Source of the DNA: CAZEDM01 sp964511075
GTDB taxonomy: Bacteria > Zixibacteria > MSB-5A5 > RBG-16-43-9
Assembly: GCA_964511075.1 (NCBI GenBank)
Contig: CAZEDM010000001.1
Span: 248,001 to 312,000 of the forward strand
Direction: 5' to 3'
Length of the DNA: 64,000 nucleotides
Positions within the stretch are counted from its first letter, which is position 1; each line of letters begins with the position of its first letter. A model generated the notes under the pieces. The model saw only the letters and a program-made list of their open reading frames with translations. It was not told the origin of the DNA and ran no database searches. Below are positions 34,316 through 42,316 of this stretch, one piece after another. The position numbers and the translations under genes were made by a program.

Positions 34316-35473
34316 TTATTGGTATTTTATTTCATCAAACTTCAAATTATCGTTTTCCAACTCGTACTCGATATATTTTATTGGCATACAGCGATTATTC
34401 TTTCTATTAGATTGCTTGAAGCTTTCTACGATTTCTTTATAGCCTTCTGAGTTTTTATTAGATATCTTCTTAGAAATTAAAACCGGTTGTATATCGCTAA
34501 TTCTATTAGGAACATAGTATTGTTCTAACCAGTCAACATATCTTTGAATCTGGATAATATTCTCTGTGCTTGCTTCAATAGACTTCAATTCGATGGGCAT
34601 AACAACTTTAGTATTATTTTTTGTTAATGAAAGCATTGCATCTATTCTTTGCATTCCAACACCACAAGAAACTTCATTACCTAACCATTCAAAGTTTAAA
34701 CCACTTAGTAAGCACTCGTCTAAATCTTTATTAGTGCCTCTCCCGATATTTTGAACTATGTAAGCTTGAAGATGTGTTTCAAATTTCAGGTTATCATTAT
34801 ATTTTTTTATTAACCTAGGAAGAATATTAATTTTTTCTTCTCTCCCAGTATAATTATGGACAACTCTATCCACCTTTATTTCTTGGGTTTTAGTATCAAA
34901 AGTGAAATTCTTTCCCGCAAGGATTTGACGGCTATTTTTATCCCTCAATAGTTTAAAAAGTCTCTCGCTTTCATATATGGTAATCATGGTATTCCCACGA
35001 TTGCCTTTAAGTTTTCGATAAATCAAACTCCAAAGCATTTGATTTGGAGATTGAATGTGTTTAATTTCATCTAAAGCTTCCCATTCTGTTACTCCCTTTG
35101 CATATATTTCGAATGGTTCAATTCGTGTTCTAAATGTTAAAGATTTTATTAGCTCCCTTCTCAAGAATTGCCTGGCATCATTGTTATCCAAAAAGGAGAG
35201 GTCTTCTTTAATCTTAAAGATTCCATAAAACTTTCCTTCGTACACGTTCTCTGAGTAATTTTGCTGTAAATAAAAAATAAGAAAGTCACCTTTTCTAATC
35301 CTCTGTGAATCCGAGATCATTCCGACCAGATTATTTTCGGTGGTATGGTTTAAGGATGTTGTAGAAGTATTATTAAAATCGATGCGGTTTTCCTTTGCTC
35401 CTGTTCCAGCAAATAAATACTCTACATGATATTTAAACGTGTTTGTATCAACTATAAAAACGTGTGTTGTCAT
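34316..35473 (-). CDS. Putative restriction endonuclease (PD-(D/E)XK type) of an R-M pair
   Basis: A 385-residue protein whose ATG overlaps the stop of the methyltransferase gene as ATGA. The N-terminal ~150 residues resemble an EVE/PUA-like base-recognition domain (KGDFLIFYLQQN, YEGKFYGIFKIKED). The C-terminal part carries a nuclease-like core with RIDAMLSL, then VVMPIELKS and IQIQRYVDWLEQYY, giving the D...ExK...Q layout of DUF91/NucS-like PD-(D/E)XK nucleases. A partner methyltransferase with strongly AT-rich coding supports a type II restriction role. Recognition specificity cannot be inferred. The gene is much AT-richer than guaA, nadB and lpxK around it, a sign of transfer. Confidence 0.7.
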   Translation of the reverse strand: MTTHVFIVDTNTFKYHVEYLFAGTGAKENRIDFNNTSTTSLNHTTENNLVGMISDSQRIRKGDFLIFYLQQNYSENVYEGKFYGIFKIKEDLSFLDNNDARQFLRRELIKSLTFRTRIEPFEIYAKGVTEWEALDEIKHIQSPNQMLWSLIYRKLKGNRGNTMITIYESERLFKLLRDKNSRQILAGKNFTFDTKTQEIKVDRVVHNYTGREEKINILPRLIKKYNDNLKFETHLQAYIVQNIGRGTNKDLDECLLSGLNFEWLGNEVSCGVGMQRIDAMLSLTKNNTKVVMPIELKSIEASTENIIQIQRYVDWLEQYYVPNRISDIQPVLISKKISNKNSEGYKEIVESFKQSNRKNNRCMPIKYIEYELENDNLKFDEIKYQ

Positions 35474-36699
35474 TTCTTTACCTTCTTGAATAAAAAAATG
35501 TATTCGTGTTTAAAAATATAAAAACCACCAACTAAGGCCCTGTATCTCCAGAGTTCTTTTTGATTCATCTTTCCTTTTGTCTCTTCAAAGTTTTTAATTA
35601 TTATAGATTTTAAAATATAACCTCTTTTTAGAACCTCATTCATGGTGTAGAATGCTAGCGGTATCCATTCGCCTTTTGAATATTTATCCCCAATAACTAC
35701 AGCAAAATATCTACCTTTGTCCAGAATATCATAAGTGTTATCAATAACTTTACCAAAAAGATTCAAAAATTCTTCTACGGTTTTGGCATTTGATAAATCT
35801 TTATTGTTATTGCTGAATTTTATAATATTCCAATAAGGGGGATGCATTATTAGGAATTGAACAGATTTTATCTCTCTCGTTTCCAACTCTGTTTTAAAAT
35901 TTAGTTCTGTGCTGTCTGCTTTAATCACTTCTGTTTTAACATTAAAAATATTTTTCTCATTGCTAATATTTGTATTTGCCAACTCTACTATTTCAGGTAA
36001 TAATTCAACACCAATTCCGTTTCTCCCTAATCTCTTACACTCAATTAAGGTTGTACCGCTTCCCAAAAAGGCATCCAAAACCCACTCGCCTCGTTTTGTA
36101 TATCTTTTTAAAAACTGATTTGGAATTTGAGGGATAAAGTTGCCCCAATAACCTGCATTATGTGCGCCTGACTTGTCTCTTTTATCTAAAATCCACAAAC
36201 TTTCTGTTAAAATATCCTTGTATTCTTTCCAGCGATTAAGGTTTAAGTCGTTAATCTTACTATTCTTAATTTCAGTTAATCCTTTTTTAAGTCTGTTAAT
36301 GTAATATTTTGCCCTTCCCAGAGTTTGGGCATCTGCTATTTGATTTAAGTCTTCTAATAAAAGATCTTTATTAATTTTTACGGTTTCACCATTAGAAGAA
36401 ATATTTAACATCCCGATTTTGTCTTTTCTTGGGTTCTGAATAATATCAATAATCTTTTTAGTTTCCAATTTAAGCTTAGTACTTTCATTAATTTCCTCTA
36501 TCTTTGTCAAAACTTCTAAAAACATATCTTGATTTATAATAGCTTCTTTTCTCCAGTTAATTTTATCATTAACTGGCTGATAAGCCAGTGTAGAGGTTGC
36601 GCCTTCTCTTACAAGGAGTTGCTTATTTCTTTTTTGCTTATATAATACCTTTTTTTTCATCTTTGACCTTATTTTATTATAAACTTCCCTGCATGTCAA
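35470..36699 (-). CDS. DNA methyltransferase (N4-cytosine/N6-adenine type) of an R-M pair
   Basis: A SAM-dependent amino-methyltransferase. Motif I is DAFLGSGTTLIECKRLG with IGVEL after it. The catalytic motif IV is HPPYW, with histidine in place of the usual D/S. The C-terminal end RALVGGFYIFKHEYIFLFKK is typical of a methylase group I remember with this HPPY form. Motif I precedes motif IV. The longest frame begins at a TTG at 36699 right after the lpxK stop; the ATG at 36660, preceded by AAGGTC, is the more likely start (396 residues). It is AT-rich like its endonuclease partner. Confidence 0.85.
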   Translation of the reverse strand: MTCREVYNKIRSKMKKKVLYKQKRNKQLLVREGATSTLAYQPVNDKINWRKEAIINQDMFLEVLTKIEEINESTKLKLETKKIIDIIQNPRKDKIGMLNISSNGETVKINKDLLLEDLNQIADAQTLGRAKYYINRLKKGLTEIKNSKINDLNLNRWKEYKDILTESLWILDKRDKSGAHNAGYWGNFIPQIPNQFLKRYTKRGEWVLDAFLGSGTTLIECKRLGRNGIGVELLPEIVELANTNISNEKNIFNVKTEVIKADSTELNFKTELETREIKSVQFLIMHPPYWNIIKFSNNNKDLSNAKTVEEFLNLFGKVIDNTYDILDKGRYFAVVIGDKYSKGEWIPLAFYTMNEVLKRGYILKSIIIKNFEETKGKMNQKELWRYRALVGGFYIFKHEYIFLFKKVKK

Positions 36700-36702
36700 C
36701 TC

Positions 36703-37776
36703 TTAAATATTCAACAACTCCCACAGCTTTTCCTCTCCTGAGATAACCTTTAACTCTACCTTTAGCACCAGGAGAGGGAGGCTCAATCCCTGAGCGTCTG
36801 GAAGCCGGATCGAGTCCTTCTCAGTGGTAATTAAGAAATCTGCTCCGATTTCTTTCCCTTCTTCATCCAGCGCAAGAAGGTCTTTTCGGGTGTAAATATA
36901 ATGGTCTAAAAAGTAAAAAGCATTTAAAATCTCCAAGCCTGCGGACTTCAGGGTTTTTTCAAAAGAACAAGGGTTACCTATTCCGCAGAAAGCCATTCCT
37001 CTTTTGCCTTTTAAAGAGACAAGCTCGATTTCTGTTTTATCTCTCCAATCTATTACTGAGGTTACTTCTAAAATACTTTCTACTATTGGGGCTTGCCGGT
37101 TGTGTATTCGCAATGCCGTTTTGAGCCTCTCTATGTTGGGCGACTGATCTGTTCTGGAGAGGATGAAAATTCCCGCTTTTTTTAAGGCAGACAGGGGTTC
37201 TCTGAGCCTGCCTGCGGGGAAAAGCATTTCCTTATCAAGATCCTGAGTGCTGTCGACCATCAAAATATCAATATCTTTTTTCAGTCTCCAGTGTTGGAAT
37301 CCGTCATCCAGGATCAGGATACCGGCTTTATATTTATTCAGGGCGATTTTGCCTGAGCTGTATCTGTCTTTATCTATTAGCACCGGGATTTCAGGCAGAT
37401 GGCTGCTGAGTAGAAAAGGCTCATCACCCACCTCTTCCCATTTTATATCCGGGGATTCGGACCTCTTTAGCTCTTCTGTAGCTTTCTTTTTCCTTCCATA
37501 CCCTCGAGAAAGAATAGCGAAGTTTTTTCTTCTCTCCTTAAGTTTCTTAGCCAGATACAGGACAAAGGGGGTTTTGCCTGAGCCGCCCAAGGTGATATTG
37601 CCAACGCTTATAACCTTCGCCCTAAGCTTCTTGACTTTTACCAGCCTCATTCGGTAAAGGGCTTTTCGCAGAAGGTATCCGGAGAGATAAAAAAGAGAAA
37701 GAAATCGCAGAGATATCAGGAGGATGGCATTTTTCTCTTTTTTCTCCCACCAGTAGGCAAATCCGCTACTTTTCAT
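36703..37776 (-). CDS. lpxK: Tetraacyldisaccharide 4'-kinase
   Basis: Phosphorylates the 4' position of the lipid A disaccharide at the inner membrane. The 357-residue protein has an N-terminal hydrophobic helix, the P-loop region VGNITLGGSGKTPF, SRGYGRKKK, LILDDGFQHW (catalytic DDGFQ) and ITTEKDSIRLP. Its start overlaps the waaA stop by 11 bases. It is the last gene of the lipid A block; the AT-rich R-M pair follows on the same strand only three bases after its stop. Confidence 0.93.
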   Translation of the reverse strand: MKSSGFAYWWEKKEKNAILLISLRFLSLFYLSGYLLRKALYRMRLVKVKKLRAKVISVGNITLGGSGKTPFVLYLAKKLKERRKNFAILSRGYGRKKKATEELKRSESPDIKWEEVGDEPFLLSSHLPEIPVLIDKDRYSSGKIALNKYKAGILILDDGFQHWRLKKDIDILMVDSTQDLDKEMLFPAGRLREPLSALKKAGIFILSRTDQSPNIERLKTALRIHNRQAPIVESILEVTSVIDWRDKTEIELVSLKGKRGMAFCGIGNPCSFEKTLKSAGLEILNAFYFLDHYIYTRKDLLALDEEGKEIGADFLITTEKDSIRLPDAQGLSLPLLVLKVELKVISGEEKLWELLNI

Positions 37777-39040
37777 TTTTAGATAAAAGCTCCAGTAATA
37801 ACTGCACGGTTTTATCCGAGGTTCCAGCCTGTGAGAGTAATGCCTCTCTCCCTTTTTTACCGGTGTCCTTTCTCAGGTTTTCGTTGTTTAAAAGCACTGA
37901 TATTTTCTGGTACAGCTCCTCCTGGTCATTTACCATAATCCCTCCTCCGGATTTCAGGAGAAGATCGGAGGCGGTCTTGAAATTATCGATATGGGGTCCG
38001 TAGAGAACCGGTACTCCGTAGCTGGCTGGCTCCAGAATGTTGTGTCCGCCAACGGGGACCAAGCTGCCACCCACAAAAGCCAACTCGCTCAGGCTGTAGA
38101 GGCTTTCCAGTTCTCCCATAGTATCCAATAAAATCACCTCAGGTTTTTTGTCCGGCAAACCTTTGCTTCTCTGGATATAGGTCAATCTGAATTCAGAGAG
38201 CAGCTCCTCTATTTCTCCAACTCGGGAGAGATGGCGTGGTGCCAGAAGCAGAACAAGTTCCTTGTGCTCGCCCCTTAGTCTTTGGAAGATGGAAAGAACC
38301 ATTCTCTCCTCCTCCGGATGAGTGCTTCCTGCAATGAGAAGCCTGTCCCTCCCTGAAAGTCCCAGGCTCTTTCTTAAAACAGCCTTGTCTTCTCCATTTA
38401 GCCCTAAAAGAACGCGGTCGAATTTCAGATTGCCCATAATTCTGGTTTTGTTTTTATCTCCCTTTAACTCCCAGAACCTCTCAGCATCCTCTGCAGACTG
38501 TATCAGAAGCTGGTCAAAATGGGATAAGACCAGACCGAAGAAGCTTTTTAGCTTAATATATCTTTTAAAAGACTTTCTGGAGAGTCGGCCATTGACCAGG
38601 CAAAGCTTACAGCCATAAATTTTCGCCTGGCGAATCAGGTTAGGCCAGAGCTCTGTTTCCACCAGGACTAAAAGTGAGGGTTTCAGCTTACTGAGCACTT
38701 TTCTCAAGATAAAAGGAAAATCCAGAGGTACGTAGAATAGCAAATCCGCCTGAGGCAAGCTTTCCCCAGCCTGTTTCTTGCCGGTTTTGGTCATGACCGA
38801 GACGGCTATTGAACAATCGGGCTTCTCTTTTTTGAGCTTGGGCAAAATAGTGACTAAAGCTTTGACCTCCCCAACCGAGGCAGCATGGAACCAGATTAAT
38901 GGGGGAGGCAGTTTTCTACTGACAGATATATTACCCAACCTTTGCAGGACCCCATGTCTACCGATCAATCCCCGCAGAAAAAGGTAGGGGGATAGCAAGA
39001 TAAAGGTTAAAGCGTAGAGAAGATTGTAAGTAAAATACAT
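37766..39040 (-). CDS. waaA: 3-deoxy-D-manno-octulosonic acid (Kdo) transferase
   Basis: Transfers Kdo to lipid IVA. The 424-residue GT-B enzyme has an N-terminal membrane anchor, the FHAASVGEVKAL acceptor-side motif with its catalytic glutamate, VETELWPNLI, GSTHPEEERMV and the donor-site FVGGSLVPVGGHNILEPASYG. Whether it adds one, two or more Kdo units cannot be read from the sequence. It sits one base from the DUF374 acyltransferase gene and overlaps lpxK. Confidence 0.93.
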   Translation of the reverse strand: MYFTYNLLYALTFILLSPYLFLRGLIGRHGVLQRLGNISVSRKLPPPLIWFHAASVGEVKALVTILPKLKKEKPDCSIAVSVMTKTGKKQAGESLPQADLLFYVPLDFPFILRKVLSKLKPSLLVLVETELWPNLIRQAKIYGCKLCLVNGRLSRKSFKRYIKLKSFFGLVLSHFDQLLIQSAEDAERFWELKGDKNKTRIMGNLKFDRVLLGLNGEDKAVLRKSLGLSGRDRLLIAGSTHPEEERMVLSIFQRLRGEHKELVLLLAPRHLSRVGEIEELLSEFRLTYIQRSKGLPDKKPEVILLDTMGELESLYSLSELAFVGGSLVPVGGHNILEPASYGVPVLYGPHIDNFKTASDLLLKSGGGIMVNDQEELYQKISVLLNNENLRKDTGKKGREALLSQAGTSDKTVQLLLELLSKNEK

Positions 39041-39041
39041 C

Positions 39042-39698
39042 TTATGCCTTAAAGTAATTATCAGCCTGCCAGGTTAGCTGATTAAGACTTTCCTCCAGCT
39101 CAGCATTTTTCAAATCAAGCTCCTCCCCATTTAGTTCCCCGGGGACGTAGATGGGTTTTCCTATAATAATTATTGTCCGAGAAAAAGGTTTAGGGATAAC
39201 GAATTTGTCCCAGCTCCTGAGAGTCCATCTTTTTTCAGCTGAATTGGAGATGGGGATTATGGGGACTTCACCTCTTTGGGCTATGTATACTGTCCCGGGC
39301 TGAACCTTAAAACCTGGCCCTTTGGGCCCATCCGGAGTTATGGCTATATCATAACCTTCATTAGATTTATTAGCCATCTGCAAAATGGCCTTAAATCCTC
39401 CATGCGTGGTAGAGCCCCTGACTGTTCCAAATCCCAATCTCTGGATGATACGGGCAATTATCTCACCATCCCTGTGCTGGCTTATCAGCACCTGAATTTT
39501 TTTTCTACGGTGCGAATAGGATAGAATCAACATCCTGCCATGCCAGAAGGCATAAAAGACCTTTCCGTTATTACTCCGGATATCCTGGAGATTCTCCTCG
39601 CCAAGCCACTTTATCTTCAAGGTCTTTCCTAAAAGCAGAATTAGTAGTGGTCCCATAATCGAGACAAAGAATAAAAAGATTTTCTCTTTTGGCTTCAT
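39042..39698 (-). CDS. DUF374-type lysophospholipid/lipid A acyltransferase-like protein
   Basis: A 218-residue membrane-associated acyltransferase-like protein. It has an N-terminal hydrophobic helix, a FWHGRM motif (an HX4D-like active-site region, continuing to ISQHRDGEIIARI), RGSTTHGG and ITPDGPKGPGFKVQPG. The position between lpxB and waaA suggests it acylates lipid A or a precursor, in the role LpxL/LpxM play in E. coli (inference). No other late acyltransferase is in the window. The 7-base gap to lpxB marks it as part of the operon. Confidence 0.8.
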   Translation of the reverse strand: MKPKEKIFLFFVSIMGPLLILLLGKTLKIKWLGEENLQDIRSNNGKVFYAFWHGRMLILSYSHRRKKIQVLISQHRDGEIIARIIQRLGFGTVRGSTTHGGFKAILQMANKSNEGYDIAITPDGPKGPGFKVQPGTVYIAQRGEVPIIPISNSAEKRWTLRSWDKFVIPKPFSRTIIIIGKPIYVPGELNGEELDLKNAELEESLNQLTWQADNYFKA

Positions 39699-39705
39699 AA
39701 AAAAA

Positions 39706-40839
39706 CTAAAGGAGCATCTGGTTTACGATCTCTGCTCCTCTGCGGTAAGCTCCTTTTTGACCTAATCTTTCTTTTATCCGGCTCAATTTTATTTTGATTC
39801 TTTCATACTCATCCTTATTACTCAATATCCGCTCCATCTCCTCAGCAATTTTCCATGGCTTGATTTGAAACTGAATGAACTCGGGAACGATTCTCTCACC
39901 GGCTACGATATTGACCATACCGATAAATGGAATTTTCACCATAAGCCTTGCTATAAAGTAGGTGAGAAAACTTGTCCTGTAAAGGATAATCAAGGGGGTG
40001 CCGGAGATGGCAGATTCCAGGGTGGCTGTACCGGAGGTAACCAGCAGAAGGTCGGAATGACTCATCAGGTCATAAGTTGAGTCCTTGAGGAGCTGCACTT
40101 CAGGATTGGTCTTTCTCAGAAAAAGCTCCACTTTATTGACATCTATGGTTGGTGCCAGTCCGACTGCAATCTTCAGATTTTTTAATTTTTCCTTCAAGAT
40201 AGAGCAGGAGCGAAGCATAAAAGGGAGGATATTTTCTATCTCCTGCCACCTGGAGCCTGGAAGTATTCCAATTAAAATCTCCCCCTCCCTGATTTTTAAC
40301 CTGTTTCTGAAATCCATTTTAGAGAAAGAGGGCTTGACTAAATCCAGGAGAGGATGTCCTATGAAATTTACATTTACTCCGGCTTCCTTGTAAAGCTTTT
40401 CCTCAAAAGGGAAGAGAACCAGCATCCTGTCAACCAGGCTGCTTATGGTCTTAACCCTTCTTTTACCCCAGGCCCAGACCTGCGGGCTGACATAATACAG
40501 TACCGGTATATTTCTTTTTTTGACCTCCCTGGCAAAGCGCAGATTAAAACCTGGGTAATCTATGAGGATCACCAGATCGGGTTTATTCCGGTCAATAAAA
40601 TCAAGAAGTTTTCTTTTGAGTTCTCGGATTAAGGCAAGGTTTTTCAGGACCTCATAAAAACCCATAAAGGCAAGTTTATCTATATCGAACAGAATCGCCA
40701 TCCCTTCTTCTCTTAACTTAGAGCCACCTACTCCAGAATATTCTATCCCGGGATTTAGCTTCTTAAGCTCTCTTATGAGTCCTGCCCCGTGCAGGTCCCC
40801 GGAGGCTTCTCCAGCTATGATTAAGACCCTCTTACTCAT
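39706..40839 (-). CDS. lpxB: Lipid-A-disaccharide synthase
   Basis: Joins 2,3-diacylglucosamine-1-phosphate and UDP-2,3-diacylglucosamine. The 377-residue protein has AGEASGDLHGAGLI, LVILIDYPGFNLRFA, YYVSPQVWAWGKRRV, LLPGSRWQEIENILP and the donor-site VTSGTATLESAISGTPLIILY. Its ATG overlaps the stop of the Gfo/Idh gene by four bases. The enzyme acts at the inner-membrane surface. No lpxD and no lpxH/lpxI is in the window, so the intermediates depend on genes elsewhere. Confidence 0.95.
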   Translation of the reverse strand: MSKRVLIIAGEASGDLHGAGLIRELKKLNPGIEYSGVGGSKLREEGMAILFDIDKLAFMGFYEVLKNLALIRELKRKLLDFIDRNKPDLVILIDYPGFNLRFAREVKKRNIPVLYYVSPQVWAWGKRRVKTISSLVDRMLVLFPFEEKLYKEAGVNVNFIGHPLLDLVKPSFSKMDFRNRLKIREGEILIGILPGSRWQEIENILPFMLRSCSILKEKLKNLKIAVGLAPTIDVNKVELFLRKTNPEVQLLKDSTYDLMSHSDLLLVTSGTATLESAISGTPLIILYRTSFLTYFIARLMVKIPFIGMVNIVAGERIVPEFIQFQIKPWKIAEEMERILSNKDEYERIKIKLSRIKERLGQKGAYRRGAEIVNQMLL

Positions 40840-41834
40840 CTGGTTTTTTGAAGGTGAAACAATGCCTCTTTTCTTATATTTAGAGCCAGCTCCAGAGCCC
40901 CCTTAGCCTGTTCGCCGGTAACAATGGGAGGAGTTTTAGTATCAACTGCATGAAGAAAAGAGGAAAGCTCGGATGTGAGCATATCCTCTTTTTTGATTTG
41001 CGGTTTCTCGTAGACTATGGTTTTACCTGTCCTCTCTATGGGGATCTGACCGACTATTGTTTTCTCCATAGACGTTTTGATCTTTTCCGCTTCGACTAAG
41101 CTGTAGACCTCAGCAGATTTTTCCAAAAAATCAAGGGAGAGGTAGGAATTTTTCTGAAAGATCCTCAATTTGCGCATAGGCCTGGCTGAGATACGGCTGG
41201 CAGTAATGTTAGCCACGCATCCTCTTTCGAAAGTTATACGGGCATTGGCGATGTCCTCTGTTTCTGTAATCACCGAAACAGCAGAGGCTTGCATAGACTT
41301 AATTTCATCTTTCACCAGATAAAGGATCAAGTCCAGATCGTGTATCATCAAATCCAGAATTACTGCCACGTCGGTTCCCCTTTCCTGAAAGGAGGATAAG
41401 CGGTGTGATTCGACGAACTTGGGCTCCAGTTTAATGCCTTCGATAGCCTTCAGCGCAGGATTAAATCTCTCTATATGACCGACCTGTAAAGTCAGCACCT
41501 TTTCTTTGGCTATGCGAATCAGCTCCTCCGCCTGTTCGACTGTTTCGGTGATGGGCTTTTCGATCAGGATATGGATGCCGTGATTTAAGACTTTTTTAGC
41601 CATTTCATAATGAGAAGAAGTGGGCACAACCAGGCTCACCGCTTCAACTTTCCGTAGAAGCTGGTCTAATTCACCAAAATATCCAGTCCTATATTTTTCT
41701 GCCTTGGCTTTAGCTTTTTCAGAATCTATATCATATATCCCTACAAGTTCAGCCTGTTGAAGCTCCGAATAGATGCGGGCGTGATGCTCCCCTAAGTGCC
41801 CTACTCCGATTACTCCGATTTTTATCTTTGACAT
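40836..41834 (-). CDS. Gfo/Idh/MocA-family oxidoreductase in the lipid A block (possible GnnA)
   Basis: A 332-residue NAD(P)-dependent oxidoreductase. It has the Rossmann start IGVIGVGHLGEHHARIY, VSLVVPTSSHYEMA, the family's EKP triad in LIEKPITETVEQAEEL, and GHIERFNPAL. It lies between lpxA and lpxB and overlaps lpxB. The characterised family member with that position is GnnA of Acidithiobacillus, which with the aminotransferase GnnB makes UDP-GlcNAc3N for amide-linked lipid A. No aminotransferase gene is adjacent here. Other lipid A operons carry uncharacterised MocA proteins in this slot. The GnnA reading is a hypothesis. Confidence 0.8.
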   Translation of the reverse strand: MSKIKIGVIGVGHLGEHHARIYSELQQAELVGIYDIDSEKAKAKAEKYRTGYFGELDQLLRKVEAVSLVVPTSSHYEMAKKVLNHGIHILIEKPITETVEQAEELIRIAKEKVLTLQVGHIERFNPALKAIEGIKLEPKFVESHRLSSFQERGTDVAVILDLMIHDLDLILYLVKDEIKSMQASAVSVITETEDIANARITFERGCVANITASRISARPMRKLRIFQKNSYLSLDFLEKSAEVYSLVEAEKIKTSMEKTIVGQIPIERTGKTIVYEKPQIKKEDMLTSELSSFLHAVDTKTPPIVTGEQAKGALELALNIRKEALFHLQKTR

Positions 41835-41869
41835 AATTTATTCCTTTATGAAAAATATAATCGTACCTC

Positions 41870-41962
41870 TCATTGCCAGTCCTTATGGACGAAGCAATCC
41901 GTCTACCTTTCGTAACAGATTGCTTCGTTTCTCCGCCTCTGGCGGAACTCCTCGCAATGACA
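41870..41962. repeat. TGTCATTG-ended inverted-repeat element
   Basis: Begins TCATTGCCAGTCC and ends AACTCCTCGCAATGACA, with inner ACGAAGCAATC and GATTGCTTCGT. It is related to 31025-31114 and 5199-5240. Confidence 0.65.
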
Positions 41963-42191
41963 GGTAACGTTATCGTTGCGAGCTGGTTATTATATAATAA
42001 ATCTAAAAAGATTAGTCAATTAACTTTAAAAGATAAGGAAAATGGAAGATGGAAAAAGGAAAATTACATGCGTACCACGTAGTCTCTCCTGGCACGCAAG
42101 CCGCAAAAAAATTAGTCGCAGGAAAATTGGAGTTACTAGATTTAGCGAGTCAAGACAAGCCCAAAGATTGAGCGACTACTATAATAAAACT

Positions 42192-42213
42192 TAAGGCTGA
42201 AGCCTTCCACTAC
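42192..42213 (-). repeat. GTAG hairpin, AAGGCT stem
   Basis: Minus strand: GTAG, three bases, AAGGCT, two bases, AGCCTT. It is a short copy. Confidence 0.45.
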
Positions 42214-42259
42214 AAAAAAAACTTGACCCTTCTTGTGGGCAAGACGGGTATACCAAAAG

Positions 42260-42284
42260 GTAGAACAGACATTCCTGTCTGTTC
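42260..42284 (+). repeat. GTAG hairpin, AACAGACA stem
   Basis: GTAG, AACAGACA, TTCC, TGTCTGTT: an 8-bp perfect stem differing from the AACAGGCA type by a matched change on both arms. A second small palindrome (TCAGA...TCTGA) follows at 42291-42308. Confidence 0.7.
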
Positions 42285-42316
42285 TTTCGGTCAGATAGGA
42301 ATGTCTGACCGCCCTT

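Larger units (their letters stand above)
41835..42316. other. Repeat-filled gap inside the lipid A block
   Basis: 482 bases without a gene, between lpxA and the oxidoreductase. It holds a TGTCATTG element (41870-41962), GTAG hairpins (42192, 42260) and a partly self-complementary stretch at 42080-42180. In many genomes lpxI or gnnB would lie in such a position, but no remnant of either is recognisable. Confidence 0.6.
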
